NCBI RefSeq assembly: GCF_024753205.1
Contig: NZ_JANUGZ010000005.1
Span: forward strand, 434,001 to 498,000
Reading direction: 5' to 3'
From: Massilia aurea
Lineage (GTDB): Bacteria; Pseudomonadota; Gammaproteobacteria; Burkholderiales; Burkholderiaceae_D
DNA length: 64,000 nt
The notes beneath the pieces were generated by a model, which saw only the letters and a list, made by a program, of their open reading frames with translations, was not told the DNA's origin and made no database searches. Shown piece by piece: positions 1-9,356 of this stretch; positions within the stretch are counted from its first letter, which is position 1; the number at the start of each line of letters is the position of its first letter. The translations under genes and the position numbers were made by a program.

Positions 1-180
1 GACGGTGCAGTGCGGATGCGCGGGATTGCGGCAGCGATTCATGTCAGATTGATCAGTTTAGAAAGTTCGAAAACGGTGTTGCAAGCTTACGCTGTTTTCA
101 GCAGGCACGGCGCACCGAGCTCGTTGATTACCAACATTATTTTCCTAAAGCATCAAAATAATTTGCTATCTTTTCAACGT
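1..180. other. Intergenic / window edge, no gene seen
   Basis: This AT-richer stretch lies beyond the 3' end of the phosphatase gene that starts the annotated window. I see no convincing coding frame, hairpin terminator or repeat in it. Its function depends on sequence to the left of the window. Confidence 0.5.
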
Positions 181-1161
181 TCAATAATTCGTGGCGTCGT
201 CGTCCAGCGGCAAGGCGGTCTCGTCGGCGTGGCGGGGCAGGGGGCGCAGCACGAGCGCCGTCAGATTATCCGGTTGCACACCAGCAGGCGGCTCGTTCTC
301 CATCAGTGCGAACAAGCGTTCGACGAGCGTCGCCGCCGCTGGCGCATCGGCCAGCAGCGCCGGCCAGCGCGCGACCAACATGTCCGGCTGGGCGCACGAC
401 CAGAAGCCGTCGGTGGCCAGCAAATAGGCTGCGTCGGTCCGCAATGGCAGCGCGCGGCGGTCGGGCAGGTGGGCCAGCCAGCATGGCAGGTTCGCGGGCG
501 TGAGGGCAAACAAGCCATCGGACAGGCGCGAGGGATCGGCAAAGGCATTGCCAAGAATGAACGCCTGGGCAATCTGCGGCGCGTGGCGACCGTGGACTTC
601 GCGCCACCAGTCGGCTTCGCCAAGCCGGCCGGCGATTGCGGCGCCGGTGGTCGGTACGTGGTCGACTGTCAGCGCCGTGGCCTGCTGCGCATCGAGTTCA
701 TACAGCCGCGAGTCGCCCACGTGGTACAGCAGCGGCGCGGCGCCGGGCGGCAGTTCGAGCAGTGTCAGCGTCGTGCCGGGCCGGCCCGTCGCGCCGGCGC
801 CATCGGCAAACTGCGCCTGCAACATGGCGTGCAGGACATCGAGGTTGGCCGTCAACGCGGCGAGTGCGGTGCAGGGCGGCATGGCAAGAAGGCCGGCGGC
901 AAGCGCTTCGGCCGCTTCGCGCCCGTGGCCATGGCCACCCATCCCGTCGAGGACTGCCAGACGGCCATGCCCGGCGGGCCAGCCGGCAATCGTTGTGATG
1001 ACCGGCAGCTGGTCGTGCAGATGGCAGGCGCGGCCATCGAAATCGATGACGACAAAGTTATCCTGGTTTTCGCTGCGGGTGGCGGGCCCTGCGCCCACAC
1101 GGCTCGCGACGGCGACATCGAAGGAGGGGGCAAAGCGAAAGTCGGCAAGCGTCGAAGGCAT
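181..1161 (-). CDS. PP2C-family Ser/Thr protein phosphatase
   Basis: Predicted soluble metal-dependent protein phosphatase of 326 aa that removes phosphate from phospho-Ser/Thr proteins. The PP2C motifs are visible in order: an RSENQDN motif near residue 30, VLDGMGGHG (metal-binding Asp and Gly), GTTLTLLEL, HVGDSRLYEL, LLATDGFWS, and a C-terminal QPDNLTALVL with the final metal Asp-Asn. No signal peptide or membrane segment is seen. The start ATG at 1161 gives a normal N-terminus. A Ser/Thr kinase operon lies about 14 kb away (15082-16044) on the same strand, so this could be its opposing phosphatase, but they are not co-transcribed. An alternative is a T6SS- or stress-linked PppA-type enzyme whose partner lies left of the window. 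Confidence 0.9.
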   Translation of the reverse strand: MPSTLADFRFAPSFDVAVASRVGAGPATRSENQDNFVVIDFDGRACHLHDQLPVITTIAGWPAGHGRLAVLDGMGGHGHGREAAEALAAGLLAMPPCTALAALTANLDVLHAMLQAQFADGAGATGRPGTTLTLLELPPGAAPLLYHVGDSRLYELDAQQATALTVDHVPTTGAAIAGRLGEADWWREVHGRHAPQIAQAFILGNAFADPSRLSDGLFALTPANLPCWLAHLPDRRALPLRTDAAYLLATDGFWSCAQPDMLVARWPALLADAPAAATLVERLFALMENEPPAGVQPDNLTALVLRPLPRHADETALPLDDDATNY

Positions 1162-1326
1162 GGGCTGGGGGGATGGTGGGATGATGACACTGTACTACTG
1201 TTTGTTGGCAAGTCATGCGTTGAACAGATGCCATTATTCGCGCCACCCAAAGGCAATGAATTTGCAAGCCGGTACACCGGTCATGGTATGTTGACGTTTC
1301 TACCACCGCCTTTTTCGGAACGCGCC

Positions 1327-1803
1327 ATGGTCATCCGCCCCCTCGATTCTGCCGACGTGCCGGTCCTGGCGCCGGCCATGGCCGCGCTGCTGCGCAGCCT
1401 GGCGCTGGAATTCATCGTGCACGAATCAACGCCGCTCGGCGCCGCGACCTTCCTGGCCGAGAATGACGAGCATGGCATCCGCAGCTACCTGGCGCGCGGG
1501 CACATCTGCCATGTGGCGCTCGATGGCGAGCGGCTGGCCGGCTTCATCGCGATCCGCGACAACAGCCATCTGTTTCACCTGTTCGTCGGCACGGCCTGGC
1601 AGCGGCAGGGATTGGCGCGGCGCCTGTGGCACGCAGCGCGCGCCGCCGCCATTGCGCGCGGCGGAGACGGCAATTTCACGGTCAATGCGTCGAACTACGC
1701 CGTGTCGGCCTACGAACGGCTTGGCTTCGTGCGGGTGGCGCCAACCCAGTGCGTCAAGGGACTGTCGTTCAATCCGATGCACCTTGCCTGGGCGGGGGAT
1801 TGA
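1327..1803 (+). CDS. GNAT-family N-acetyltransferase
   Basis: A 158-aa protein with the GNAT fold: an N-terminal MVIRPLDSADVP strand, a central strand HLFHLFVGTAWQRQGLARRL that holds the acetyl-CoA pyrophosphate-binding Q/R-x-x-G-x-A loop (QRQGLA), and the C-terminal VNASNYAVSAYERLGF motif typical of the family. It likely transfers an acetyl group from acetyl-CoA to an unknown amine substrate in the cytoplasm. The frame stays open far upstream, but only the ATG at 1327 gives the canonical xIRPL start. It is divergent from the phosphatase gene and stands alone. Confidence 0.85.
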   Translation: MVIRPLDSADVPVLAPAMAALLRSLALEFIVHESTPLGAATFLAENDEHGIRSYLARGHICHVALDGERLAGFIAIRDNSHLFHLFVGTAWQRQGLARRLWHAARAAAIARGGDGNFTVNASNYAVSAYERLGFVRVAPTQCVKGLSFNPMHLAWAGD

Positions 1804-2043
1804 CCCAGTTGCCTGACCCACGTCCCGGCCATGTAACGTACTGTGCACTTTCAGTATATATTGCCTCGCGACAAAAGTTTTCGTTTTGGCAGCAGGTTAC
1901 AATGGTGGTCGTCCGTATTGACCGGGCGTGAGCGGCGCATTGGTGCGCCGTGCTCGACAAGTTTTGATGATGATGATTCTGCATAACCTGATCCGCACAC
2001 TTCCTGCAACCGTCCTGCCCAAGGCAGCACGGGAGGCACGGGC

Positions 2044-3351
2044 ATGAGCGCGACAGCGCCGTCGATGCCATCCATTTCGCGCGCGTTCGGCAAGACCCTG
2101 ATGACCACCATGGGCATGACCGTGGTGGGATTCATCTCATCCGTCATTACCGCCCGCATATTGGGCCCGGAAGGGCGCGGCCTGCTGTCGGCGGCCATCC
2201 TGGTCTGTTCGCTGTCCGCCGGTATCGCGCAGTGCGGCATGGGCAGCAGCTATCTGTATCACTTCGGGGCGGCGCGGCAGTTTCCGTATCTGCGCTTCCT
2301 TCTGCTGTCGCTGCTGAGCATCAGCATCTTTGCCACTGCGCTGGCCGCCGCCGGGCTGCAATTGAGCGATGCGGTGCAGTTGCACCGGTTCATGTGGCTG
2401 ATCCTGGCGTTTGCCGCGTTCATGGCAAGCCAGATGTACATCTTCACGCTGACCCAACTGCATTCGGATCTGCATTTCTTCAATATCCTGCGCTTTACGC
2501 AGGTGTTCGGCAATCTGGTCCTGATGCTGCCCCTGGTGCTGTGGTTCGACGTGGTGAGCTTTGAACAGATCCTGGCCACGCAATTGCTCATGCTGATTGG
2601 CGTCACGGTCATGGGACTGTGGTGGGCGCGCAAGCACCGGGTCTGGCAGTTGAAAGTCGAGGTCAAGGAGCCGGTTCAGCCCTGGGTTGTTTTGCGCTAT
2701 GGCTTTCACCAGCAGGGCATTGGGTTGCTGAGCTTGTTTCTGGTCAATTTCGACAAGCTGTTCCTGCTCAATCGCGGCACCATCCGCGAATATGGTTTCT
2801 ATGCGCTGGCATTCACGACGTCACGCCTGATCGGGGCGGTGCAGGAATCGGCGTCGGTTGCGTTGTTTTCGCGCTTTGCCGGCCGGGATGAGCAAGCACT
2901 GAGCCAGGCAGTGCGCAATACCTTCCGCGTGACGTTCGCGCCACTGATGGTGCTGGCCGCGATCGGGGGTGCGCTGTCGCCTTGGTTGCTCAACCTCATC
3001 TATGGCAAGTCCTTTGCAGCGATGACGATGCCGTTTGCGATTTTGCTGTTCGAATGCGTGATCGGTGGCGCCAGCTGGACGCTGGCGCAGCGTTTCACCG
3101 CCGCCGGACAACCGGGGCTGGTGCTGGCGCGCCAGATCATCGCCGTGGTTCCGGTGCTGATCGCCATCCCGTTTCTGCCGCAGGAAAATACGTATGTCTG
3201 GCTGGCGGGGCTGATGCTGGCGGGGGCCTGTCTGCGCTTGATCACGACGATCATTCTCGGGGTGCGCCGGCTCAATGAGCCGATGCCCGATTTCATCCCG
3301 ACCCGCGGCGATCTTGCCATCCTGCGCCGGCTGGTGACGCGCGCCAAGTAA
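2044..3351 (+). CDS. Polysaccharide flippase (Wzx/MATE-like)
   Basis: A 435-aa integral membrane protein with about 12 hydrophobic segments and the N-terminal signature of Wzx-type lipid-linked oligosaccharide flippases (GKTLMTTMGMTVVGFISS, then ITARILGPEGRGLLSAA). It is predicted to flip an undecaprenyl-linked glycan across the inner membrane for surface polysaccharide assembly. The start ATG at 2044 has a good GGGAGG ribosome site at 2031-2036. It is followed after 21 nt by the pyruvyltransferase-like gene, so the two probably form an operon. No glycosyltransferases or polymerase are in the window, so the full pathway must lie elsewhere. The substrate is not known. Confidence 0.85.
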   Translation: MSATAPSMPSISRAFGKTLMTTMGMTVVGFISSVITARILGPEGRGLLSAAILVCSLSAGIAQCGMGSSYLYHFGAARQFPYLRFLLLSLLSISIFATALAAAGLQLSDAVQLHRFMWLILAFAAFMASQMYIFTLTQLHSDLHFFNILRFTQVFGNLVLMLPLVLWFDVVSFEQILATQLLMLIGVTVMGLWWARKHRVWQLKVEVKEPVQPWVVLRYGFHQQGIGLLSLFLVNFDKLFLLNRGTIREYGFYALAFTTSRLIGAVQESASVALFSRFAGRDEQALSQAVRNTFRVTFAPLMVLAAIGGALSPWLLNLIYGKSFAAMTMPFAILLFECVIGGASWTLAQRFTAAGQPGLVLARQIIAVVPVLIAIPFLPQENTYVWLAGLMLAGACLRLITTIILGVRRLNEPMPDFIPTRGDLAILRRLVTRAK

Positions 3352-3372
3352 CCTGATTTTTCGGGAGTAGCC

Positions 3373-4314
3373 TTGAGTAACCATCGTTTGATGATGCAGG
3401 ATCTGCAAAACAAGCATGACACCATTCATGATTTGCTGAAGGGCAGAGACTTTCATTACATCGATATTCCGATGCACGACAATATCGGCGATCTGCTCAT
3501 CATGCAGGGCACGCTGGCGTTCTTCAAAAAAAAGCGCTTGTCTCCCCGAACGATATCGACGTCGTGGGCATTCGATCCGTCATGGGTCAGGCCGGGCGAC
3601 ATCCTGGTGTTTCACGGGGGCGGCAATTTCGGCGACCTGTACGCGAACATCAACGAGATACGCGAAGAAATCATCACGCGCTTTCCGGCTAACCGCATCG
3701 TGATGTTGCCGCAAACCGTGTTCTTTGCGAGTGAAGCGGCGCGTGACCGGTCGGTCGCCGTGTTCCGGCGCCATGCCGATGTCCACATTTTTGTGCGGGA
3801 TAAAGCGTCGCAGCAGATTGCGAATCGGTTTTCCGACAATGTGTATCTGGCGCCCGATATGGCGCATCACCTGTATCCGATCGCCAGCGGCGGCAAGGCC
3901 AGTGGCGTGCTGCGCATCGAGCGCGTGGACACGGAAAAGCCGGTCGTGCCGGCGTCGCTGAAGGATGCGCAATTCGATACCCGAACCGACTGGATCGAGG
4001 TCGTGGGCAAGGATAAGCGATTGATCGATTTTGCCTGGCGCATCCAGGCCGCCTTTATCAAGCGCGGCTGGCAAACCTGCAAGAAGCTGATCGGGCCATG
4101 GTATTGGATACCGGTCGCGCAGCGCTTTTCGTCCAGGGCCGTGGCGCTGTTTGCGCGCCATGACCACATCGTGACCGACCGCCTGCACGGCCACATCCTG
4201 GCGTGCCTGATGGACAAGCACCACACCGTGATCGACAACAGTTACGGCAAGAATTCCACGTACATCGACGAATGGACCGCCCACAGCGATCTGGTGCGAC
4301 TGGTGAAGGTGTGA
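3373..4314 (+). CDS. Polysaccharide pyruvyl transferase family protein
   Basis: A 313-aa soluble protein related to the polysaccharide pyruvyl transferases, which add a pyruvyl ketal from phosphoenolpyruvate to sugars of an exopolysaccharide. Visible family features are the N-terminal DNIGDLLIMQGTLAFF block, ILVFHGGGNFGDLY (the GGGN-GD loop, near residues 80-90), MLPQTVFFAS, and a late VTDRLHGHILACLMDKHH motif with the conserved Asp-Arg-x-His. The start is TTG at 3373, preceded by GGGAG at 3363-3367; no better ATG is available before the conserved DNIGD block. It follows the flippase closely and probably modifies the same glycan. Confidence 0.83.
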   Translation: MSNHRLMMQDLQNKHDTIHDLLKGRDFHYIDIPMHDNIGDLLIMQGTLAFFKKKRLSPRTISTSWAFDPSWVRPGDILVFHGGGNFGDLYANINEIREEIITRFPANRIVMLPQTVFFASEAARDRSVAVFRRHADVHIFVRDKASQQIANRFSDNVYLAPDMAHHLYPIASGGKASGVLRIERVDTEKPVVPASLKDAQFDTRTDWIEVVGKDKRLIDFAWRIQAAFIKRGWQTCKKLIGPWYWIPVAQRFSSRAVALFARHDHIVTDRLHGHILACLMDKHHTVIDNSYGKNSTYIDEWTAHSDLVRLVKV

Positions 4315-4347
4315 TCGCATGCCCGTTTTTTCCAAGGATAGTACCTC

Positions 4348-6477
4348 ATGACCACCTCCGCCCCGACTGTCCTGATCGTCGACGATGAAGCCAGGAGCCG
4401 CGACCGGCTCGCCTGCCTGCTGGCGCCCGGCGGCTACGAGACGACGAGCGCTGCCAGCGGCGAAGAGGCATTGTCCTCGGTCGCGTCCGAAGCGCCCGAC
4501 CTGATCCTGATTGCGCAGACGATGCCGGGCATCGACGGCTGCCAGGTGGCCAGCATCCTCAAGGCCGATCCGGCGACCGAGAATATCCCGATCATCATGG
4601 TCACCGGCGTGGAGGACACCGGCACGCGCCAGGCGGGACTGGAGGCGGGGGCCGAAGAATTTTTGAGCAAACCCGTCGACCCTACCGAGCTCGGACTGCG
4701 GGTGCGCAATCTGCTGCGCCTGAAAGATATGGGCGACCTGGAAGACCAGGTGCTCGTGCTCGAGCAGAAAATCGCTGCCCGCACCGCCGACTTGCTGCGC
4801 TTTCGCACGGCGATGAATGCGACGCCGGATGCGCTCATGCTGGTCAGCCGCGACACGATGCGCTTCGTCGAAGTCAACGACACCACCTGCGCCATGCTGG
4901 GCTACACGCGCGCCGAGATGCTGAACCTGGGCCCGGTGGCGCTGGGCGCGGCGACCCACGACGAACTGGAGGCGATGTTCGAGCCCACGCCGGGTGGCCG
5001 GATCAAGCCGAGGCTGAGCGAGGTCACACTGCACTGCAAGGATGGCGGGTCGGTGGACGTCGAGATCCACCGTCAGGCCCTGTTGTCCGGCAATGACTGG
5101 ATCATCGTCAGCGTGGTGCGCGACATCACCGAGCGCCGGGTCGCGCAGCAAATCCTGCAATACCAGGCCAGCCATGACGTGCTCACCGGCCTGCCCAACC
5201 GCGCCTGGTTCTACGAGGCGCTCCACGGCACGGTCCGGGAAACGCATGGCGAAAGTCCCAGTGTGGCGGTGGTCTTTCTGGACCTCGATCGCTTCAAGAA
5301 CGTCAACGACACGCTCGGTCACGCCATGGGCGACGAATTGCTGGTGCAGTTCAGCGCGCGCCTGGCCACCTGCGTGAGCGAGCGCGATACCGTCGCGCGC
5401 CTGGGCGGCGACGAATTCGGCCTGATCCTGATGCTCGACCAGGACCCGGCGCACGCGGCCACCGTAGCCGGCCGCATCGCCGAGGTGCTGTATCCGCCGT
5501 TTAATCTGCGCGGCTTCGAGGTCATCGTCACGGCCAGCGTCGGCATCACGGTTCATCCGCAGGATGGCGCCGACCCCGAGGTGCTGATCAAGTATGCCGA
5601 CACCGCCATGTACGAGGCCAAGCAGGCCGGGCGCGACACCTACCGCTTCTTCACGGCCCAGATGAATGCCGATGCGCTGCAGCGCCAGGATCTCGAGCAC
5701 GCGCTGCGCAAGGCGGTCGAGAACGAGGAATTCGAATTGTATTACCAGCCCAAGCTGCTGCTCGGCGCAGACACCATTGTCGGTGTCGAAGCGCTGCTGC
5801 GCTGGGACCGGCCCGGTCACGGGCTGGTGTCGCCGGGCCTGTTCGTGCCGGTGCTCGAAGAGACGGGGCTGATCGTGCGCGTCGGCCGCTGGGTGATCGA
5901 CACGGCCTGCCGCCAGATCAAGGCCTGGACGCTTCATGCAACCGGGCCGATGCAGGTGTCGGTCAATATCGCCGGGCGCCAGTTCGCCGAGGGTGACCTT
6001 GAAGGCGATGTCCTGCGCGCGCTGGCAGAGCATGACGTGCCGGCCGCGCTGCTGGAATTGGAACTGACCGAGACGTCGCTGATGATCAACACCGAGCGCA
6101 CGATGCAGTGTCTGAGCAATCTGCGCGCACACGGCATCCAGGTTTCGGTCGACGATTTCGGCACCGGTTATTCGAGCCTGGCCTATCTGCGCCGTTTTCC
6201 GATCGACAAGCTCAAGATCGATATCGCGTTCATTCGCGACGTAACCACGAATGCCGACGACGCCGCCATCGTCAACGCGATCATCACGATGGCGCACAGC
6301 CTGAACGTGCAGGTCGTCGCCGAAGGCGTCGAGACGTCGGCGCAGAAGGCCTTCCTGCTGGCGCACGGGTGCGACCAGATCCAGGGCTACCTGGTCAGCC
6401 GTCCGTTGCCGGCGCACCTGGTGACGTCGCTGATGGCGCTGCACGCTGCCAAGGTGCCGGTGTCTGCCGCCGCGTGA
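4348..6477 (+). CDS. Response regulator with PAS, GGDEF and EAL domains
   Basis: A 709-aa cytoplasmic c-di-GMP enzyme. Order of domains: receiver (residues about 5-125, acidic pair DD near 12-13, Lys in LSKPVDP), a short coiled linker, PAS (about 150-260), GGDEF (about 275-430) and EAL (about 450-700). The cyclase motif RLGGDEFGL is intact, but there is no RxxD inhibitory site just before it. The phosphodiesterase motifs EALLRW, DDFGTGYSSLAYL and QGYLVSRPLP are intact. The protein could therefore make and break c-di-GMP under control of phosphorylation. The usual phospho-acceptor Asp position of the receiver reads LILIAQTMPG, with Ala-Gln where Asp is expected, so phosphorylation may be lost. 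The ATG at 4348 follows AAGGA. No histidine kinase is adjacent. Confidence 0.93.
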   Translation: MTTSAPTVLIVDDEARSRDRLACLLAPGGYETTSAASGEEALSSVASEAPDLILIAQTMPGIDGCQVASILKADPATENIPIIMVTGVEDTGTRQAGLEAGAEEFLSKPVDPTELGLRVRNLLRLKDMGDLEDQVLVLEQKIAARTADLLRFRTAMNATPDALMLVSRDTMRFVEVNDTTCAMLGYTRAEMLNLGPVALGAATHDELEAMFEPTPGGRIKPRLSEVTLHCKDGGSVDVEIHRQALLSGNDWIIVSVVRDITERRVAQQILQYQASHDVLTGLPNRAWFYEALHGTVRETHGESPSVAVVFLDLDRFKNVNDTLGHAMGDELLVQFSARLATCVSERDTVARLGGDEFGLILMLDQDPAHAATVAGRIAEVLYPPFNLRGFEVIVTASVGITVHPQDGADPEVLIKYADTAMYEAKQAGRDTYRFFTAQMNADALQRQDLEHALRKAVENEEFELYYQPKLLLGADTIVGVEALLRWDRPGHGLVSPGLFVPVLEETGLIVRVGRWVIDTACRQIKAWTLHATGPMQVSVNIAGRQFAEGDLEGDVLRALAEHDVPAALLELELTETSLMINTERTMQCLSNLRAHGIQVSVDDFGTGYSSLAYLRRFPIDKLKIDIAFIRDVTTNADDAAIVNAIITMAHSLNVQVVAEGVETSAQKAFLLAHGCDQIQGYLVSRPLPAHLVTSLMALHAAKVPVSAAA

Positions 6478-6533
6478 GGGGACGCGGCCGGGCGCGGTGA
6501 GAATTGTTGAGTAAGTGACGCCGTCGGGGTGGC

Positions 6534-6539
6534 TATACT
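6534..6539 (+). promoter_or_regulatory. Candidate -10 element just before a start codon
   Basis: TATACT ends only 6 nt before the ATG at 6546, so a transcript started from it would have almost no leader. No clear -35 box lies at 16-18 nt spacing. A GGAG sits directly against the ATG. This is weak, and the real start could be further downstream. Confidence 0.25.
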
Positions 6540-6545
6540 GCGGAG

Positions 6546-7271
6546 ATGAACCGGGCCACCTGGCGTTACCGTTTGAATGACCCCCGCAGCGCGGGCCTGG
6601 TGGCCACGCTGCTCGTGCATGCTTTGTTGATCCTGGGGTGGCAGATGGCGCGTACGTTGCCGGCGCCGGTCGTGGGGGACGATGCCGCGATGCTGTGGCT
6701 GCGTGTGCCGGCGCCGGTGCCGCGCATGATTGTCGTGCAGCCGATCCAGCGGGAGGTGGCGGCAACGCCAAAGCCCAGTATGCCGTTGCGGCCTGTGCCT
6801 GCGGTGCAGGCAGAAACGCCCGTACAAATTCCGTCACCGGTGACCGCGCTAGTGCCGGATGCGCCGCCAGTACCGGTTGAATCGGCCATCCCCAGCACCG
6901 CCGCCATCATGGACAGCGCACGCCGCAGCATCGGCGACATCGATCGGGCATTACGCAAGGAGCGCCAGCCGACGATCGTGCTGCCGCCGGACAGCCCGCA
7001 ACTGCGCCTGCGCCGTGGCATCGAGCATGCGCGCGAGATGGCGCTCCCGCGCCTGTGGGAGGCGCCGCGCGTCGCCGAACTGGTCAACAACACGGGCGAC
7101 GGCGCGCGGCGCACCCGTGTCATTACTGGAAACGGCACCTACTGCCTGACGGACCGCGCGCCGACGACCGATGTCGAAATGTTCGAGAAGCACGGCAAGC
7201 AGCGCATCACGACCTGCCCGAAGGATGAAGAGCCAGCCCGGCAGCAGGAATGGCGCACTGCGCGTGACTGA
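6546..7271 (+). CDS. Hypothetical inner-membrane protein with TonB-like N-terminus
   Basis: A 241-aa protein of unknown function. Residues about 15-38 form a single membrane anchor (AGLVATLLVHALLILGW) of the kind found in TonB-type proteins, including a His within the helix. It is followed by a Pro/Val-rich stretch (about 60-115) that could span the periplasm and a C-terminal part with three Cys-containing or charged segments (TYCLTD, ITTCPKDEEP) that could form a disulphide. There is no recognisable TonB C-terminal domain and no ExbB/ExbD nearby. It sits between two c-di-GMP genes but on the opposite strand from the second. Confidence 0.7.
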   Translation: MNRATWRYRLNDPRSAGLVATLLVHALLILGWQMARTLPAPVVGDDAAMLWLRVPAPVPRMIVVQPIQREVAATPKPSMPLRPVPAVQAETPVQIPSPVTALVPDAPPVPVESAIPSTAAIMDSARRSIGDIDRALRKERQPTIVLPPDSPQLRLRRGIEHAREMALPRLWEAPRVAELVNNTGDGARRTRVITGNGTYCLTDRAPTTDVEMFEKHGKQRITTCPKDEEPARQQEWRTARD

Positions 7272-7310
7272 GCCGGTCAGCGGCAACGCTGCTTCCCGGC
7301 CCGTTGGCGA

Positions 7311-9014
7311 CTAGGCGTCTTCCAGCGCCGGCATGACGACGTCAGCCACCATCACCCGGTTGCGCCCACCTTTTTTTGCCGCGTACAAGGCGCGGTCAGC
7401 GGCAGACAGCAGAGCCTGTTCGCCATTGCCATGACCAGGCCATTGCGCCACACCGAACGATGCTGAAATACCCGAAATGGTCTGTCCCGCGTGCTCGATG
7501 ACGATCCCGCCAATCGACGAACGGATGCCTTCGGCGCACTTCTCCGCCTCCTCGGCACTGCAGTCCGGCAGCATCAGCACCAGTTCTTCTCCACCGTAGC
7601 GGCACACGACGTCGCTTGCGCGCACCCGTTGCAAGATGGCGTGACTGGCGGCCTTCAGTACCAGATCGCCGCCTTCATGGCCGTAGGTATCATTGACGCG
7701 CTTGAAATGGTCCAGGTCGATCATCACCACCGAACAGGCGCTCTGGCTACGCTGGGCGCGCGCCAGCTCGCGCTTGAGCGATTCGTCGAAGAAGCGCCGG
7801 TTGTACAGGCCGGTGAGCGGATCGACCGTTGACTGGTGGCGCAGCGTGTCGCGCAGCGAGACGTTGCTGATCGCCAGGCTCAGCTGTTCCGCCAGTGCGA
7901 TGATGTGCATGCTGTCGCTCTGGTTGTCTTCGTGCCGGTCGTCCAGGACCATCAGAACACCCACGACATCGCCTTGAGAGATCATCGGGACGCACGTCTG
8001 GGATGCATACTTGCCAATCCAGGGCGTGCCGTGATCGCAGAACAGGTCGTGCTGCGCCGTCGCGACATGCATTTTGCCCAGCCGCAGACACCAGCATTCA
8101 TCGCGGGCGATGGCAGGGGGCGCTTCGTCGGTCAGATTCCACGACGCATTGAGTTCGAGTGCATCGCGCGAATTGCGGTAGAGATATACCGCGCCAGCCG
8201 TGTCCGGTAATAGCTTGCGGAGGAATACCGGCAGCATGCGGGCAAGTTCGGACGGCGCCTTGACGCTGTCCAGCGCGTGCAACATCTCCGCTGCCACCGA
8301 CAGACGCTCTGCGCGCACGGCCGACTGCTTCGCCAATAGCGCGTTGTTTTCGGCCAATAACTGCGACTGGTTGGCCACTTCCGCCTGCTTGTTCAAGCTC
8401 CTGGTCACGATGAGCACCGTTGCCACGATCACGACCAGGCTGGCCAGGGCGGCGCCGATACCAAGCGCGGAGTTGTATCCCAGCGTTGACGTCAGTTCGT
8501 CCCGCAGCACCTTGCGCTGCTCGGCCAGCACATAAATCTGGCGGCCGAACTGGGTGCGCAGCTCGTCCATCAGGAGCTTGCCTTTCTGGCTCGCCACGGC
8601 GTCGATGGCCGCCTGCGTCTTGCCCGCCCTTTTAAGGCGGATACTGCTGTCCATCTCGAGGACCTTGGCCTGGCTGAGACTGGCAATGCGTGCCACCAGG
8701 GTTCGCTCCTGGTCCGAACTGGCGAGTCGATGCAAATCCTCGAGCGCCGCAGGAATGCCCGCAACGCCGACGTTGTAGGGGTCGAGGAAGCTTTCGTCGC
8801 TGCCGATCAGGAAGCCGCGTTGACCGGTCTCGGCATCCTTCAGCAGGCTGAGCGCGAGATTGTATGCACGCTCCTTTTTCGCGCCGTCCTGCAGCGCGCG
8901 CAAAGTAGCGTTCGCCTGGTAGCTGCTGATACAGGGCAGCGTGGCGAGGCAGGCAACGATGATGATGATCAGGGCGCCGAATACCTTAAGGCTGGGGTCG
9001 AGTCTGGAAAACAT
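7311..9014 (-). CDS. CHASE3-GAF diguanylate cyclase
   Basis: A 567-aa membrane-bound cyclase. An N-terminal helix (about 12-32) and a second one (about 183-205) bracket a periplasmic CHASE3-type sensor containing LLKDAETGQRGFLIGSDE. A GAF-like domain follows (about 245-390), then GGDEF (about 400-560). The active loop reads CRYGGEELVLM, a tolerated GGEEL variant, and the product-inhibition site RASD lies exactly five residues before it. The protein is expected to make c-di-GMP with feedback control. It is convergent with the TonB-like gene. The ATG at 9014 is the only sensible start before the first membrane helix. Confidence 0.92.
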   Translation of the reverse strand: MFSRLDPSLKVFGALIIIIVACLATLPCISSYQANATLRALQDGAKKERAYNLALSLLKDAETGQRGFLIGSDESFLDPYNVGVAGIPAALEDLHRLASSDQERTLVARIASLSQAKVLEMDSSIRLKRAGKTQAAIDAVASQKGKLLMDELRTQFGRQIYVLAEQRKVLRDELTSTLGYNSALGIGAALASLVVIVATVLIVTRSLNKQAEVANQSQLLAENNALLAKQSAVRAERLSVAAEMLHALDSVKAPSELARMLPVFLRKLLPDTAGAVYLYRNSRDALELNASWNLTDEAPPAIARDECWCLRLGKMHVATAQHDLFCDHGTPWIGKYASQTCVPMISQGDVVGVLMVLDDRHEDNQSDSMHIIALAEQLSLAISNVSLRDTLRHQSTVDPLTGLYNRRFFDESLKRELARAQRSQSACSVVMIDLDHFKRVNDTYGHEGGDLVLKAASHAILQRVRASDVVCRYGGEELVLMLPDCSAEEAEKCAEGIRSSIGGIVIEHAGQTISGISASFGVAQWPGHGNGEQALLSAADRALYAAKKGGRNRVMVADVVMPALEDA

Positions 9015-9356
9015 GCCTTAGGGAAATAATTAATGATGTGCAATCATAACCCCGCTATGCGTTGGCAATAAGTGAAGGAGCTGCTTGTTTCCGCGTCTGT
9101 TTGGACGATGGGGCCACATGTCTGGCCCTGGGCGAACCCGAAAGGGATACAGGTGGGCAGCGACGGAGGCCGACTGGCGGTACGTCCCGCAACCGGCGAC
9201 CAGCGTTCGTCCGCTCGCCCAGCCTTCGACATCCTTGCCATCGAGCCAGGCATACGCTCCTTCTCGATATTGACGAGCAAGTCTCTGGAACGATCGTAGG
9301 ATGTCGTCGGTTGCTCAAGCGTCGTGGATCGCTTTGCTCTGATAAAGCAGGTCGCG
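9015..9356. pseudogene. Non-coding gap with a remnant of an SH3b gene end
   Basis: No intact gene is seen. Positions 9201-9214 and 9215-9244 match 10716-10729 and 10750-10779 exactly, i.e. 44 of 44 bases with one 20-base gap, and those positions are the last codons of the SH3b gene at 10715-11191. On the minus strand the remnant reads DGKDVEGWAS before diverging. Sequence either side does not match, so only the gene end was copied or left behind. The rest of the gap shows nothing recognisable. Confidence 0.6.

Noticed and set aside
3580..6837. A 1085-codon open frame on the minus strand opposite the GGDEF-EAL gene
   Set aside because: It is antisense to a clearly recognisable protein, its composition is Arg/Gln/His/Ala-rich without domains, and such long shadow frames are common in GC-rich DNA.
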